Of a DNA stretch of 34,900 bases, positions 7,439 to 13,794 are shown in pieces. Each line of letters opens with the position of its first letter. Within the stretch, counting starts at the first letter, position 1. The position numbers and the translations under genes were made by a program. Source of the stretch: DATKGW01 sp035510605 (GTDB lineage Bacteria > Patescibacteriota > Saccharimonadia > Saccharimonadales > CAIOMD01); assembly GCA_035510605.1 (NCBI GenBank), contig DATKGW010000004.1, forward strand, positions 1 to 34,900. Reading direction: 5' to 3'. The notes beneath the pieces are model-generated. The model was not told the origin of the DNA and did no database searches. It was given only the letters and a program-made list of their open reading frames with translations.

Positions 7439-7531
7439 GGAGGAGTACCCAAGTGGCTGAAGGGGACGGTTTGCTAAATCGTTAGGGGGGAGCAATCTCC
7501 CGCGAGAGTTCGAATCTCTCCTCCTCCGCCA
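7439..7531 (+). tRNA. tRNA-Ser (anticodon GCT)
   Basis: Acceptor GGAGGAG (7439-7445) pairs with CTCCTCC (7521-7527), followed by G and an encoded CCA. The anticodon stem ACGGT/ATCGT encloses TTGCTAA, so the anticodon is GCT (reads AGC/AGU). The long variable arm (ggggggagcaatctcccg) is typical of type II tRNA-Ser. The T arm GAGAGTTCGAATCTCTC is perfect. Confidence 0.95.
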
Positions 7532-7571
7532 CGCACCAGAGACGATACGTGGCCCCGCCAATCCTACTGCA

Positions 7572-7916
7572 TTATAATTTATGCTTCGGCCGTGGCGTTA
7601 TTGAACGACGCGAATGCAAACATTCTTTAATAAGGTACTCTTGCCCTGTTGATTTAAGAACATAAAGCCAGTCGTAAACATTGGCTTTGGTTTTTTTGAC
7701 CACATACCCTTTAGAATTGGAGTGTATTCTTCTCAAATCAACATCACTCCCACTGCTAAACCTAACTTGTACACGATTCATATATGTGCCATCGTCTACT
7801 ACGATGTCATAGGCTGCTGATTCTGTTAATGGTAGAGCAACATCATAGCCCATTTTTGTAAATGTTGCGACAGCTTGGGCAACAGCGATATCGCCCTTCC
7901 TTTGAGTTGTCCTCAT
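7572..7916 (-). CDS. Small PD-(D/E)XK nuclease-like protein
   Basis: 114 aa. KGDIAVAQAVATFTKMGYDVALP followed by YDIVVDDG and RVQVRFSS matches the layout of small PD-(D/E)XK endonuclease-like proteins (consensus KGdigea..a..L...G..v..P..d...yDlvvd...r..rVQVKt). Likely metal site: D37 and Q50-V-R52. The lysine normally in QVK/ExK is arginine and the N-terminal Glu is replaced, so catalysis may be lost or altered. An in-frame TTG at 7931 exists, but the ATG at 7916 is chosen: it is 6 nt after TATTAT, which is itself 17 bp from TTGCCC. The gene lies alone between two tRNA-Ser genes, a typical place for acquired DNA. Confidence 0.6.
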   Translation of the reverse strand: MRTTQRKGDIAVAQAVATFTKMGYDVALPLTESAAYDIVVDDGTYMNRVQVRFSSGSDVDLRRIHSNSKGYVVKKTKANVYDWLYVLKSTGQEYLIKECLHSRRSITPRPKHKL

Positions 7917-7985
7917 ACATACATAATACAAACATATAGTGGTATGGGCAACCGTTATTTATGGATGTTATACTAGGCTAATCGA

Positions 7986-8073
7986 GGAGAGGTGCAGGAG
8001 TGGTTTAACTGGACAGTCTTGAAAACTGTTGTGCTGCAAGGCACCGTGGGTCCGAATCCCACCCTCTCCGCCA
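7986..8073 (+). tRNA. tRNA-Ser (anticodon TGA)
   Basis: Acceptor GGAGAGG (7986-7992) pairs with CCTCTCC (8063-8069), followed by G and CCA. The stem ACAGT/ACTGT encloses CTTGAAA, giving anticodon TGA (UCN codons). There is a long variable arm (tgtgctgcaaggcacc) and a T arm GTGGGTCCGAATCCCAC. An extended -10, TG-T-TATACT (7966-7974), lies 11 nt upstream. Confidence 0.95.
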
Positions 8074-8148
8074 AAAGTGTCGCGTTCGAACCATAGTCCG
8101 GGTTCAAGTCTTGACTCGCCCAGGTCGCCGAATAGTCCGACTTATTGC

Positions 8149-8850
8149 CTATTTTTGATGAAGAAAATATCCGCGTTTGAATTTCCAAAGTACACCCATA
8201 GTGGCAAAACCATAGCGCAGGCTTGCCCGTACACCAACCGAAGAAGCATCTTCAGAATAATAGCAATTGGTTTTAACTTCATCGATATGAAAGTCATTGG
8301 CAATAGTCCATGCGATGACTTGGCTATCAAAAACAAAGTCATTAGAAAATTTATTGTAAGGCATCATCTGTAAAAGTTTTATATTATACGCACGCAAACC
8401 AGAGTGATATTCAGACATATGTTGTCCGTATATTTGATTCTGGATAGTGCTAAGTAAGCGATTCGACAAAAATTTCCACCAAGGCATCCCATTTTGTCGA
8501 GCGGTCTCCATTCGTGAACCCAAAACCAAGTCTGCGCCATTTTCGATGCATTTTATCATTTCTGGTATGCAGTCGGTATTGTATTGGTTGTCAGGATGCA
8601 CCATAACAACAATTTTTGCCTTACTTATTATGGAGTTATCGTATAGGCTTTTTTGATTGGCACCATAACCTCTATTAATATTGTGCTCGATCATCTTTAG
8701 GCCCAAACTTCGGCCAACATCGACAGTTTTATCATTACTTGCGTCATCACAAATCAATACTTTGTCACAGATCTTTGGAAGATTTTTAATAGTCTCCATT
8801 AAAGTTGATTCGGCATTGTAGGCAGGCATTACAACTAAAATATTAGACAT
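8149..8850 (-). CDS. Family 2 glycosyltransferase (DPM-synthase-like)
   Basis: 233 aa, soluble GT-A fold. N-terminal VVMPAYNAESTL, nucleotide-sugar motif ICDDASNDKT (D35, D36), RGYGANQ, metal-binding-like HPDNQ (D87) and acceptor-site GSRM (111-114) are in the GT2 order. There is no C-terminal membrane anchor, so it is probably peripheral. It resembles the dolichol/polyprenol phosphate sugar transferase branch but lacks the canonical DADGSH seen in the second GT2 of this window, so donor and acceptor are uncertain. It starts 13 bp after the stop of the upstream membrane protein gene on the same strand. A two-gene unit, GT-C-like membrane protein plus lipid-linked sugar donor synthase, is the natural reading. 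Confidence 0.85.
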   Translation of the reverse strand: MSNILVVMPAYNAESTLMETIKNLPKICDKVLICDDASNDKTVDVGRSLGLKMIEHNINRGYGANQKSLYDNSIISKAKIVVMVHPDNQYNTDCIPEMIKCIENGADLVLGSRMETARQNGMPWWKFLSNRLLSTIQNQIYGQHMSEYHSGLRAYNIKLLQMMPYNKFSNDFVFDSQVIAWTIANDFHIDEVKTNCYYSEDASSVGVRASLRYGFATMGVLWKFKRGYFLHQK

Positions 8851-8863
8851 TTCATCTACCCAA

Positions 8864-10129
8864 TCACGTTAGTAATAGATAAATATTTAACACGAATGAT
8901 GTTATTAAAAGGGTTTTCATCCCCATCGTTAATCGGTTGTGGGCTTCCCGGTACTTCATAATAAATAGTAAGTATACTAAAGGCATAAAATCAAGCGCAT
9001 AACGATAACCAAATTGGCGAAAACCAATCCCATAGTATAGAAAAACCAGTGCAGCTGTTATGGCAACAGTAATCAAAATATGTATCGTCCGGCGGTTAAG
9101 CTGAGATCTTTTAATAGTAAATAAGTAGAGCAGGTACGGAGATGTTAAAAATATACTCATACCCCAAGGATTACTCTTTATAAACGGGAACTTTAGGACG
9201 TGCGATACCGAGTCTCTAAAAACGGGTACTGGCCCACTGAAAAAGGCGTAGAAGATATTGCCGGGTAAATGTATCGGGCTAAAAATCCCATAAGCTCGAG
9301 CTTTGGTTAGTGAGGGTACCAGTATCTGCAGCCCATAACCCTGCTCCAAAACATTACCAAAACGCACATAGTTATAGGTCATCAATAAGACCATGGCGAT
9401 AGCCAGGGGCAATAATAACTTAGTAGTATCTTTTAGCTTAGTTGTTTGGTTTTGCTTTTTGTCCCAAATTTCGAGTAAGAAAAATATCACAATAGTTGCG
9501 GCTGTAAGCCTAGTGATGGCTACGAGAGCAATTGAAATGCCAATGGCCCACCAATGTCGACCAGTCAAGAACTTATAAATGCCAAAGAACAACAATAAAG
9601 TCGTAAGGACTTGTGCAAAGTACCAGCTTGTAGAAACACTGGCCACCCCTATAAACATGCTTCCCAATATGAATGCAAGGCATAGCAACACGCTATCATC
9701 GATGCTATAACTAAGTTTACGAGCGATTTTTATCAATATGTACGCCAACGCTAAAATCAATAAAACTTGCAGATACCCTTGGTAAAAAAAGTGGTTAAGG
9801 ATGCTAAATAAGCCTACAAATGGCATTAGAACTATAGCGGGTAGCGGCCCCAGTGCCCAATAAAATTTTCCGTTATAGTCAACCAAATCCCCGCCAGGGG
9901 TATTACTCCCATTTAAAAAATATGTATGACCGTGCAGGAAAGAATTTGCTAAATATGAAAATTGTTGGTCACCTTCTATGCTCAGACAAATCACTATAAC
10001 CAATACAAAAATCGTTATTGGTATTATAAATTTAAAAACAGGATTTATTTTTAGAGTCATCGCTGGTACTAATGATATTCTACGCTGCATACTGGTATAG
10101 ACAAATCGGTCCAAGGTTTGTTGGGTCAT
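8864..10129 (-). CDS. Polytopic GT-C-like membrane protein (family 39-type glycosyltransferase-like)
   Basis: 421 aa with about 10-11 hydrophobic helices, the first at about 29-48. A periplasmic-type loop follows, containing GGDLVDYNGKFYWALGPLPA, a loop common in CPR membrane glycosyltransferase-like proteins. There is no extended soluble C-terminus. GT-C enzymes transfer sugars from polyprenol-phosphate donors on the outer face. The adjacent GT2 could supply the donor. The catalytic acidic residue of the first loop could be the Asp in the GGDLVDY segment (inference). Met1 at 10129 has AGGA directly upstream; Met14 and Met24 are alternatives that bring the first helix closer to the N-terminus. 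Confidence 0.6.
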   Translation of the reverse strand: MTQQTLDRFVYTSMQRRISLVPAMTLKINPVFKFIIPITIFVLVIVICLSIEGDQQFSYLANSFLHGHTYFLNGSNTPGGDLVDYNGKFYWALGPLPAIVLMPFVGLFSILNHFFYQGYLQVLLILALAYILIKIARKLSYSIDDSVLLCLAFILGSMFIGVASVSTSWYFAQVLTTLLLFFGIYKFLTGRHWWAIGISIALVAITRLTAATIVIFFLLEIWDKKQNQTTKLKDTTKLLLPLAIAMVLLMTYNYVRFGNVLEQGYGLQILVPSLTKARAYGIFSPIHLPGNIFYAFFSGPVPVFRDSVSHVLKFPFIKSNPWGMSIFLTSPYLLYLFTIKRSQLNRRTIHILITVAITAALVFLYYGIGFRQFGYRYALDFMPLVYLLFIMKYREAHNRLTMGMKTLLITSFVLNIYLLLT

Positions 10130-10194
10130 TCCTAAGTTAGTCCAAGATAATCTTGCGGCTATTAAATATCACCTGCCGAAATAACCATAAGTGC

Positions 10195-10208
10195 TACAAT
10201 AATCTTAA
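10195..10208 (+). promoter_or_regulatory. Extended -10 immediately before the next gene
   Basis: TG-C-TACAAT (10192-10200) ends 8 nt before the ATG at 10209, predicting a leaderless transcript. There is no Shine-Dalgarno sequence in the gap. Confidence 0.5.
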
Positions 10209-11003
10209 ATGGACGAACAGCAAGAGGACCAACCACCAAAGCAGTCTGTGTTGTCAGAACCGGTTGTAATTGCACCCCAAGATTCGGGAGCGCTTAAAGT
10301 CTCTCACGATAATGACTCGCCGCCAGCTGAGCAACCGACACAAACCACCGGCCAAGTATCCGAAAACGTTCCTGCGGCGCCACAACCGACAGCCACACAA
10401 GAGCAACCACCCGCAAACCAACCATCTCAAGTACAAGACCCTCAAAATCAATGGCAGTATCAATCGGGGCAACTGAGCCAGCAGGGAGCAATCAATGACG
10501 CAACTGATCCGGACCAAACCGCTGCGTCACAATCAGGCCTGGCAGAAGATTCAATAAAATGGAACGCCTCAGAATTTGTCTCCCACGAAAAAACCAGAGG
10601 CTGGTATGTAATTTTGGCATTTGGAGCTGTAGCTTTGGGAGCCGCAATTTATTTTATAACTAAGGATATATTTTCTGTTGTAGTCATCGGTTTAATTGCC
10701 CTGACTGTCGGTTTTTTGGCAGCTATGAAACCACGGGTCTTGGATTATTCAATCAGCCCGGACGGCATACAGGTCGGCAGCAAACATTTTACGTATGAAA
10801 CTTTCCGGAGTTTTTCGTTCATAGAAGACGGCCAAATGCCCAGCATACAGCTTTTGCCCCAAAAACGTTTTATGGTTCCGATAATAATGTATTTTGCCCT
10901 TGCCGATGGTGACCGCATAGTTAAGGTTTTAGGTGATTATCTGCCATTCGAACACCGCGAGCGTGATTTGGTAGATAAAATCAGTTCCAAAATTCATTTT
11001 TAA
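10209..11003 (+). CDS. Membrane protein: disordered Pro/Gln-rich N-terminus, two helices, PH-like C-terminus
   Basis: 264 aa. Residues 1-115 are rich in Pro, Gln, Thr and Ser, acidic and surely disordered. Two hydrophobic helices lie at about 134-150 and 154-172, separated by a short loop, and a C-terminal cytosolic beta-rich domain follows, with RVLDYSISPDGIQVGSKHFTYETFRSFSFIEDG. This small two-helix plus PH-like arrangement is common among uncharacterised CPR and Firmicutes membrane proteins. I do not recognise a specific function. It lies alone, with the -10 just upstream and a possible RNA leader downstream. Confidence 0.7.
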   Translation: MDEQQEDQPPKQSVLSEPVVIAPQDSGALKVSHDNDSPPAEQPTQTTGQVSENVPAAPQPTATQEQPPANQPSQVQDPQNQWQYQSGQLSQQGAINDATDPDQTAASQSGLAEDSIKWNASEFVSHEKTRGWYVILAFGAVALGAAIYFITKDIFSVVVIGLIALTVGFLAAMKPRVLDYSISPDGIQVGSKHFTYETFRSFSFIEDGQMPSIQLLPQKRFMVPIIMYFALADGDRIVKVLGDYLPFEHRERDLVDKISSKIHF

Positions 11004-11004
11004 T

Positions 11005-11154
11005 TTGACATATCGTTCAAATTTCGGTTAACTATTCTCCATGCATTTTTGCATTTGTATAAATAGTTTCGATTCCAAGAAGAAGCTCCTGCCCTAGCCG
11101 GTTGGCAGCTTATTTGATATTTATAGAGCCCCAACCGCGGGGCTCTTTTATTTT
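11005..11154 (+). ncRNA. Candidate leader RNA/attenuator ending in an intrinsic terminator
   Basis: A TTGACA box (11005-11010) is followed, at 17 bp, by a weak -10 (TTAACT). The next 110 nt contain three hairpins: ATGCA/TGCAT (11041-11054), CTGCC/GGCAG (11089-11108) with a 10-nt loop, and a terminator GAGCCCC/GGGGCTC (11126-11145) followed by a T-rich run. The second loop plus flank CGGTTGG (11099-11105) is perfectly complementary to CCAACCG (11131-11137) in the terminator, so a kissing or mutually exclusive fold is possible. It could be an attenuator for the gene at 11217 or a free-standing small RNA. Confidence 0.45.
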
Positions 11155-11155
11155 C
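11125..11155 (+). terminator. Intrinsic terminator
   Basis: AGAGCCCC (11125-11132) pairs with GGGGCTCT (11139-11146) around AACCGC, followed by TTTATTTTC. It lies 122 bp after the stop of the membrane protein gene and 62 bp before the next start. Confidence 0.8.
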
Positions 11156-11216
11156 TCGAATAAAAGAGGTCATTTAGGGCAAAAGAGAAATAAACATTAA
11201 TTTTAGGAGAAATATA

Positions 11217-11552
11217 ATGGAAAAAATTGCGATATTTGATGAAACAGAAACGCTATTTCATCCAGAACAAATTGTACGCGATATTGATAACAGAGAAGCC
11301 ACCAGAGTAGGAAGAGGCTTGACCGAAGTCGGGTGCCGAATGCTTGGTAATTTTGTGGTATCATTCGAGTCCGACCAAACAGTCGCCCTAGTTAAAGCTG
11401 AGATAGAAAAATCTAAAACATACCAAAAAGACATTGATGGCGCTCCGAATGTCATTATGGGGCCATTTTTTATCCGTTATGGTAAAAATAACGAATTTGA
11501 TTTTTGCCCAAAAGGGGGTGCTGCTGCTTGGAGAGTTCCTATAGATAAATAG
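11217..11552 (+). CDS. Hypothetical protein, 111 aa
   Basis: Soluble, charged, no signal peptide or membrane helix. A strong SD (ttttaggagaaatata) precedes the ATG at 11217. Readable features are an acidic N-terminus (IAIFDETETLFHPEQIVRDI) and a Gly-rich end (CPKGGAAAWRVP). I do not recognise the family. It sits downstream of an RNA leader with a terminator and upstream of tRNA-Arg, and appears monocistronic. Confidence 0.6.
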   Translation: MEKIAIFDETETLFHPEQIVRDIDNREATRVGRGLTEVGCRMLGNFVVSFESDQTVALVKAEIEKSKTYQKDIDGAPNVIMGPFFIRYGKNNEFDFCPKGGAAAWRVPIDK

Positions 11553-11664
11553 CCATTAAAGACGCTGCCGCTAGGTAGTAAAATATCGGATTAATTTTTT
11601 ACCAACCATCTGGAAAATCGACTTCTTATCTGTTATAGTATGCTAGCTTGTAAGCGTATAACGT

Positions 11665-11741
11665 GCGCCCGTAGTTCAGCTGGATAGAACGTCGGCTTGC
11701 GGAGCCGAAGGTCGTAGGTTCGAATCCTATCGGGCGTACCA
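11665..11741 (+). tRNA. tRNA-Arg (anticodon GCG)
   Basis: Acceptor GCGCCCG (11665-11671) pairs with CGGGCGT (11731-11737; first pair G-U), then A and encoded CCA. The anticodon stem TCGGC/GCCGA encloses TTGCGGA, so the anticodon is GCG, not the usual ACG. T arm TAGGTTCGAATCCTA. An extended -10, TG-T-TATAGT (11631-11639), lies 25 nt upstream. Confidence 0.92.
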
Positions 11742-11881
11742 GACAAGAATGTTGGATGTAGAAACTGGGGTGATTTATATCCCTGTTTTAATTTTGTGTA
11801 GTTTACAGAAAATCACCAACACCTTAGCTTAGGTTAGAATCTTGACCGGTTGTTTACTGATTTAAGGTTTATGATGAACGC

Positions 11882-11982
11882 ATGACGAAATAGTAGTCAA
11901 TACCAAAGCTTTTCTTGAAGTAAAATTCAATGCCGAGGGTTCAGGTCATGACTATTGGCACAAAGCGTTCTTACTCCGTTGA
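11882..11982 (+). pseudogene. Truncated 5' fragment of an HD-domain hydrolase gene
   Basis: Starting at 11884 the frame reads DEIVVNTKAFLEVKFNAEGS followed by GHDYWHKAFLLR and a stop at 11980. The GSGHDYWH segment matches the first His-Asp motif of HD-superfamily phosphohydrolases, which usually start about 25 residues earlier, as here. The nearest ATG (11882) is out of frame by one base, and the rest of the protein (about 170 residues) is absent. Truncation occurs exactly in the left 21-bp direct repeat. Confidence 0.5.
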
Positions 11983-11987
11983 TGACG
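11967..11987 (+). repeat. Left 21-bp direct repeat flanking the toxin-antitoxin cassette
   Basis: The 21-bp sequence gttcttactc...gttgatgacg recurs at 12590-12610 with a single C/T difference at its tenth base. The two copies are 623 bp apart and enclose exactly the toxin-antitoxin genes with their promoter. Confidence 0.8.
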
Positions 11988-12000
11988 CTTATCAAATCTA

Positions 12001-12035
12001 TTGACAATACATATTATATGTCATAAACTCAATGT
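12001..12035 (+). promoter_or_regulatory. Promoter of the toxin-antitoxin operon
   Basis: TTGACA (12001-12006) and TAAACT (12024-12029) are 17 bp apart. The predicted transcription start falls at about 12036, which is the GTG start of the toxin gene, so the mRNA would be leaderless. Confidence 0.6.
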
Positions 12036-12320
12036 GTGAAGTTTTTTGATTGGAACGAGCTCAAGAACATATATCTTAAGACGGAACGTGGTATATGTTT
12101 TGAAGATGTTCAGACAGCTATTGAAGAAGGGAAAGTTCTTGCTGACATAGACCATCCTCAAAAATCTCGCTATCCTAATCAAAGGGTCTTCGTAGTCGAG
12201 TTCGGCAACTATGTTTACATAGTTCCCTATGTCGAGGATGACATAAAGATCTTTTTAAAAACCATTTACCCCAGTAGAAAAATGACAAAAAAATATTTAA
12301 AAGAAAGGAGTAAATCATGA
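12036..12320 (+). CDS. BrnT-like/RelE-superfamily-type toxin
   Basis: 94 aa, starting with GTG. MKFFDWNELKNIYLKTERGI-FEDVQTAIEEG resembles the BrnT N-terminus (FxWDxxKNxxNxxKHGxxFE), and the strand-rich middle RVFVVEFGNYVYIVPYVEDD followed by the basic KTIYPSRKMTKKYLKERSK matches the BrnT/RelE-fold core and its Arg/Lys-rich end. BrnT toxins are ribosome-independent RNases that form type II systems with ribbon-helix-helix antitoxins. The overlapping downstream gene encodes such an antitoxin. The similarity is by pattern, so the exact subfamily is uncertain. Confidence 0.7.
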   Translation: MKFFDWNELKNIYLKTERGICFEDVQTAIEEGKVLADIDHPQKSRYPNQRVFVVEFGNYVYIVPYVEDDIKIFLKTIYPSRKMTKKYLKERSKS

Positions 12321-12589
12321 ATTATTATGAATTAGAGGAAGAAGAAAAGCAGGAACTTGAAGCAATTGAGAGTGCTCTAGAAAAAGGCGAGCTAAAAAAC
12401 GCTCTAGCCTTTGATAAGCGTAAAAAAGAGCTGCAACAAATTGCTCGGAGTACAATGAACAAAACTAAAAATATAAACATACGTCTTTCGGAAAGAGATT
12501 TGTATAAACTCAAGACCAAAGCCATAGAAGAAGGAATTCCTTACCAAACCTTAGCTTCTTCCATACTCCACAAGTCCGCTGCCAAATAA
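12317..12589 (+). CDS. CopG/BrnA-like ribbon-helix-helix antitoxin
   Basis: 90 aa, overlapping the toxin gene by four bases (ATGA) with SD aaaggag. The N-terminal half is acidic and helical (toxin-binding). The C-terminal half, NINIRLSERDLYKLKTKAIEEGIPYQTLASSILHK, is a clear ribbon-helix-helix DNA-binding segment as in antitoxins that autorepress the operon. Toxin-first order matches brnTA-type systems. The right direct repeat starts at 12590, immediately after the stop codon. Confidence 0.8.
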   Translation: MNYYELEEEEKQELEAIESALEKGELKNALAFDKRKKELQQIARSTMNKTKNINIRLSERDLYKLKTKAIEEGIPYQTLASSILHKSAAK

Positions 12590-12610
12590 GTTCTTACTTC
12601 GTTGATGACG
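12590..12610 (+). repeat. Right 21-bp direct repeat flanking the toxin-antitoxin cassette
   Basis: 20 of 21 bases match the left copy at 11967-11987. It starts at the base after the antitoxin stop. Confidence 0.8.
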
Positions 12611-12670
12611 GTGTACCACACTAAGACCCCATTTTTTGGGTTTATTTGATGATATAATTACCTCTGTTGA

Positions 12671-12760
12671 GGAGAGGTGTCCGAGTGGTTGAAGGAGCCG
12701 CTCTCGAAAAGCGGTATGCCAGCAATGGTATCGAGGGTTCGAATCCCTCCCTCTCCGCCA
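12671..12760 (+). tRNA. tRNA-Ser (anticodon CGA)
   Basis: Acceptor GGAGAGG (12671-12677) pairs with CCTCTCC (12750-12756), followed by G and CCA. CCGCT/AGCGG encloses CTCGAAA, giving anticodon CGA (UCG). Long variable arm and T arm GAGGGTTCGAATCCCTC. An extended -10, TG-A-TATAAT (12650-12658), lies 12 nt upstream. Confidence 0.95.
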
Positions 12761-12836
12761 CTTAAAGTTCGTCTCCACCTTTAATTGCCGGTACTACTGA
12801 AAAGATTAGGCGCAAAATATTGCCATATTTGATTGA

Positions 12837-12850
12837 TATAATTAACTGGT
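12837..12850 (+). promoter_or_regulatory. Extended -10 directly before the mannose synthase gene
   Basis: TG-A-TATAAT (12834-12842) is a perfect extended -10 and ends 8 nt before the ATG at 12851. The transcript should start at or within 2 nt of the start codon. Confidence 0.6.
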
Positions 12851-13555
12851 ATGAAAAAGCTAGTAATCTTGCCAACATACAACGAAGCAGAAAATATTGG
12901 TGTTGTTATAAAAAACTTGATGCAGCTTAAAGTTAAGCAGCTTGATATGCTAATCGTAGATGATAATTCCCCGGATGGTACAGGCAAACTGGCTGACAAA
13001 TTATCTAAAATGCATGGTAACAAAATATACGTCCTTCATAATTTCAAAAAAGAAGGTCTTGGTGTGGCATATATGGCCGGTTTTAAATGGGCCATTGCCA
13101 AAAAATACGACATTGTATGCGAAATGGATGCCGACGGATCCCACAATCCACGAGATTTACCTAAACTAATTAATGCGGTTGAGCAAGGGTACGATTTGGC
13201 GATTGGTTCCAGACGCGTCAGGGGTGGTAAAATTGTCGGCTGGCGGTGGCACCGTCATTTAATTAGCTGGGGTGCTACGACATTATCTAGGATTGTTTTA
13301 AGATTGACGCAAAAAGACGTAACGGCCGGTTTTAGAGCCTATACAAGCGATGCCATCAGATATATTTTGAGCTGTAAAATAATCAGTAACGGTTATGCCT
13401 TTCAAGAAGAAACTCTTTGGATTTTGCATAAAAATAATTTTGAAATTATCGAAATACCGGTCATATTTACTGATAGAAAGCGTGGTGAATCTAAACTGTC
13501 ACCCAAGGATTCCAAAGAATTTTTTATGACGTTATTCCGTTTGGCCAGGCTTTAA
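12851..13555 (+). CDS. Polyprenol-phosphate mannose synthase (GT2, Dpm1/Ppm1-like)
   Basis: 234 aa single-domain GT2. LPTYNEAENI at 7-16, VDDNSPDGT at 36-44, DADGSHNP at 93-100, GSRRVRGG and FRAYTSDA, followed by SNGYAFQEE, are all hallmarks of dolichol/polyprenol monophosphate mannose synthases that make polyprenyl-P-mannose from GDP-mannose. It lacks the C-terminal membrane domain of some homologues, so it is probably membrane-associated only. It is the likely donor maker for GT-C enzymes in this window and links to the PMM and PGI/PMI genes. Start at 12851 is fixed by the -10 spacing and the conserved N-terminus. Confidence 0.9.
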   Translation: MKKLVILPTYNEAENIGVVIKNLMQLKVKQLDMLIVDDNSPDGTGKLADKLSKMHGNKIYVLHNFKKEGLGVAYMAGFKWAIAKKYDIVCEMDADGSHNPRDLPKLINAVEQGYDLAIGSRRVRGGKIVGWRWHRHLISWGATTLSRIVLRLTQKDVTAGFRAYTSDAIRYILSCKIISNGYAFQEETLWILHKNNFEIIEIPVIFTDRKRGESKLSPKDSKEFFMTLFRLARL

Positions 13556-13564
13556 ATCATTAGT

Positions 13565-13744
13565 ATGTTTGATACTTTTTATGATGCCTATCTTCGGGTA
13601 TCGTGGGCTGTATAGCGGCCAGTGGTATGGCGTTTACTGGTTATTATTAGGTCAACGCTATCGATTGAACTATTAATATGGGTTATTCGGAAATTGGGCT
13701 TGACTGATAAATTACCAGTTAAAAGACCAAAATTTAATAACTAA
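13565..13744 (+). pseudogene. Possible decayed 60-codon membrane-associated gene with in-frame TAG
   Basis: From ATG 13565 the frame reads MFDTFYDAYLRVSWAV, a TAG at 13613-13615, then about 42 codons including WRLLVIIRSTLSIELLIWVI and a basic end KLPVKRPKF before TAA. The hydrophobic helix and basic tail look protein-like, and the gene follows the mannose synthase by 9 bp. A single nonsense mutation could have broken a small gene, but it could also be chance. Confidence 0.3.
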
Positions 13745-13794
13745 ATAGTTTTTTGCCTTACCGGGTAAATTTTGATAACCCTGGCGTAGCTCTT

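Larger units (their letters stand above)
11742..12035 (+). other. Gene-poor stretch between tRNA-Arg and the toxin gene
   Basis: Apart from the HD fragment, the left direct repeat and the promoter before the toxin gene, I see no gene or stable structure here. Confidence 0.5.

Noticed and set aside
6930..7452. Minus-strand ORFs of 91 and 76 codons
   Set aside because: They lie opposite the comF remnants and the tRNA-Ser promoter and lack ribosome-binding sites or protein-like patterns.
8085..8135. Second tRNA after tRNA-Ser(TGA), suggested by GTTCGAACC and GGGTTCAAGTC
   Set aside because: T-loop-like sequences exist, but no acceptor or anticodon arm can be folded; at most a tRNA relic.
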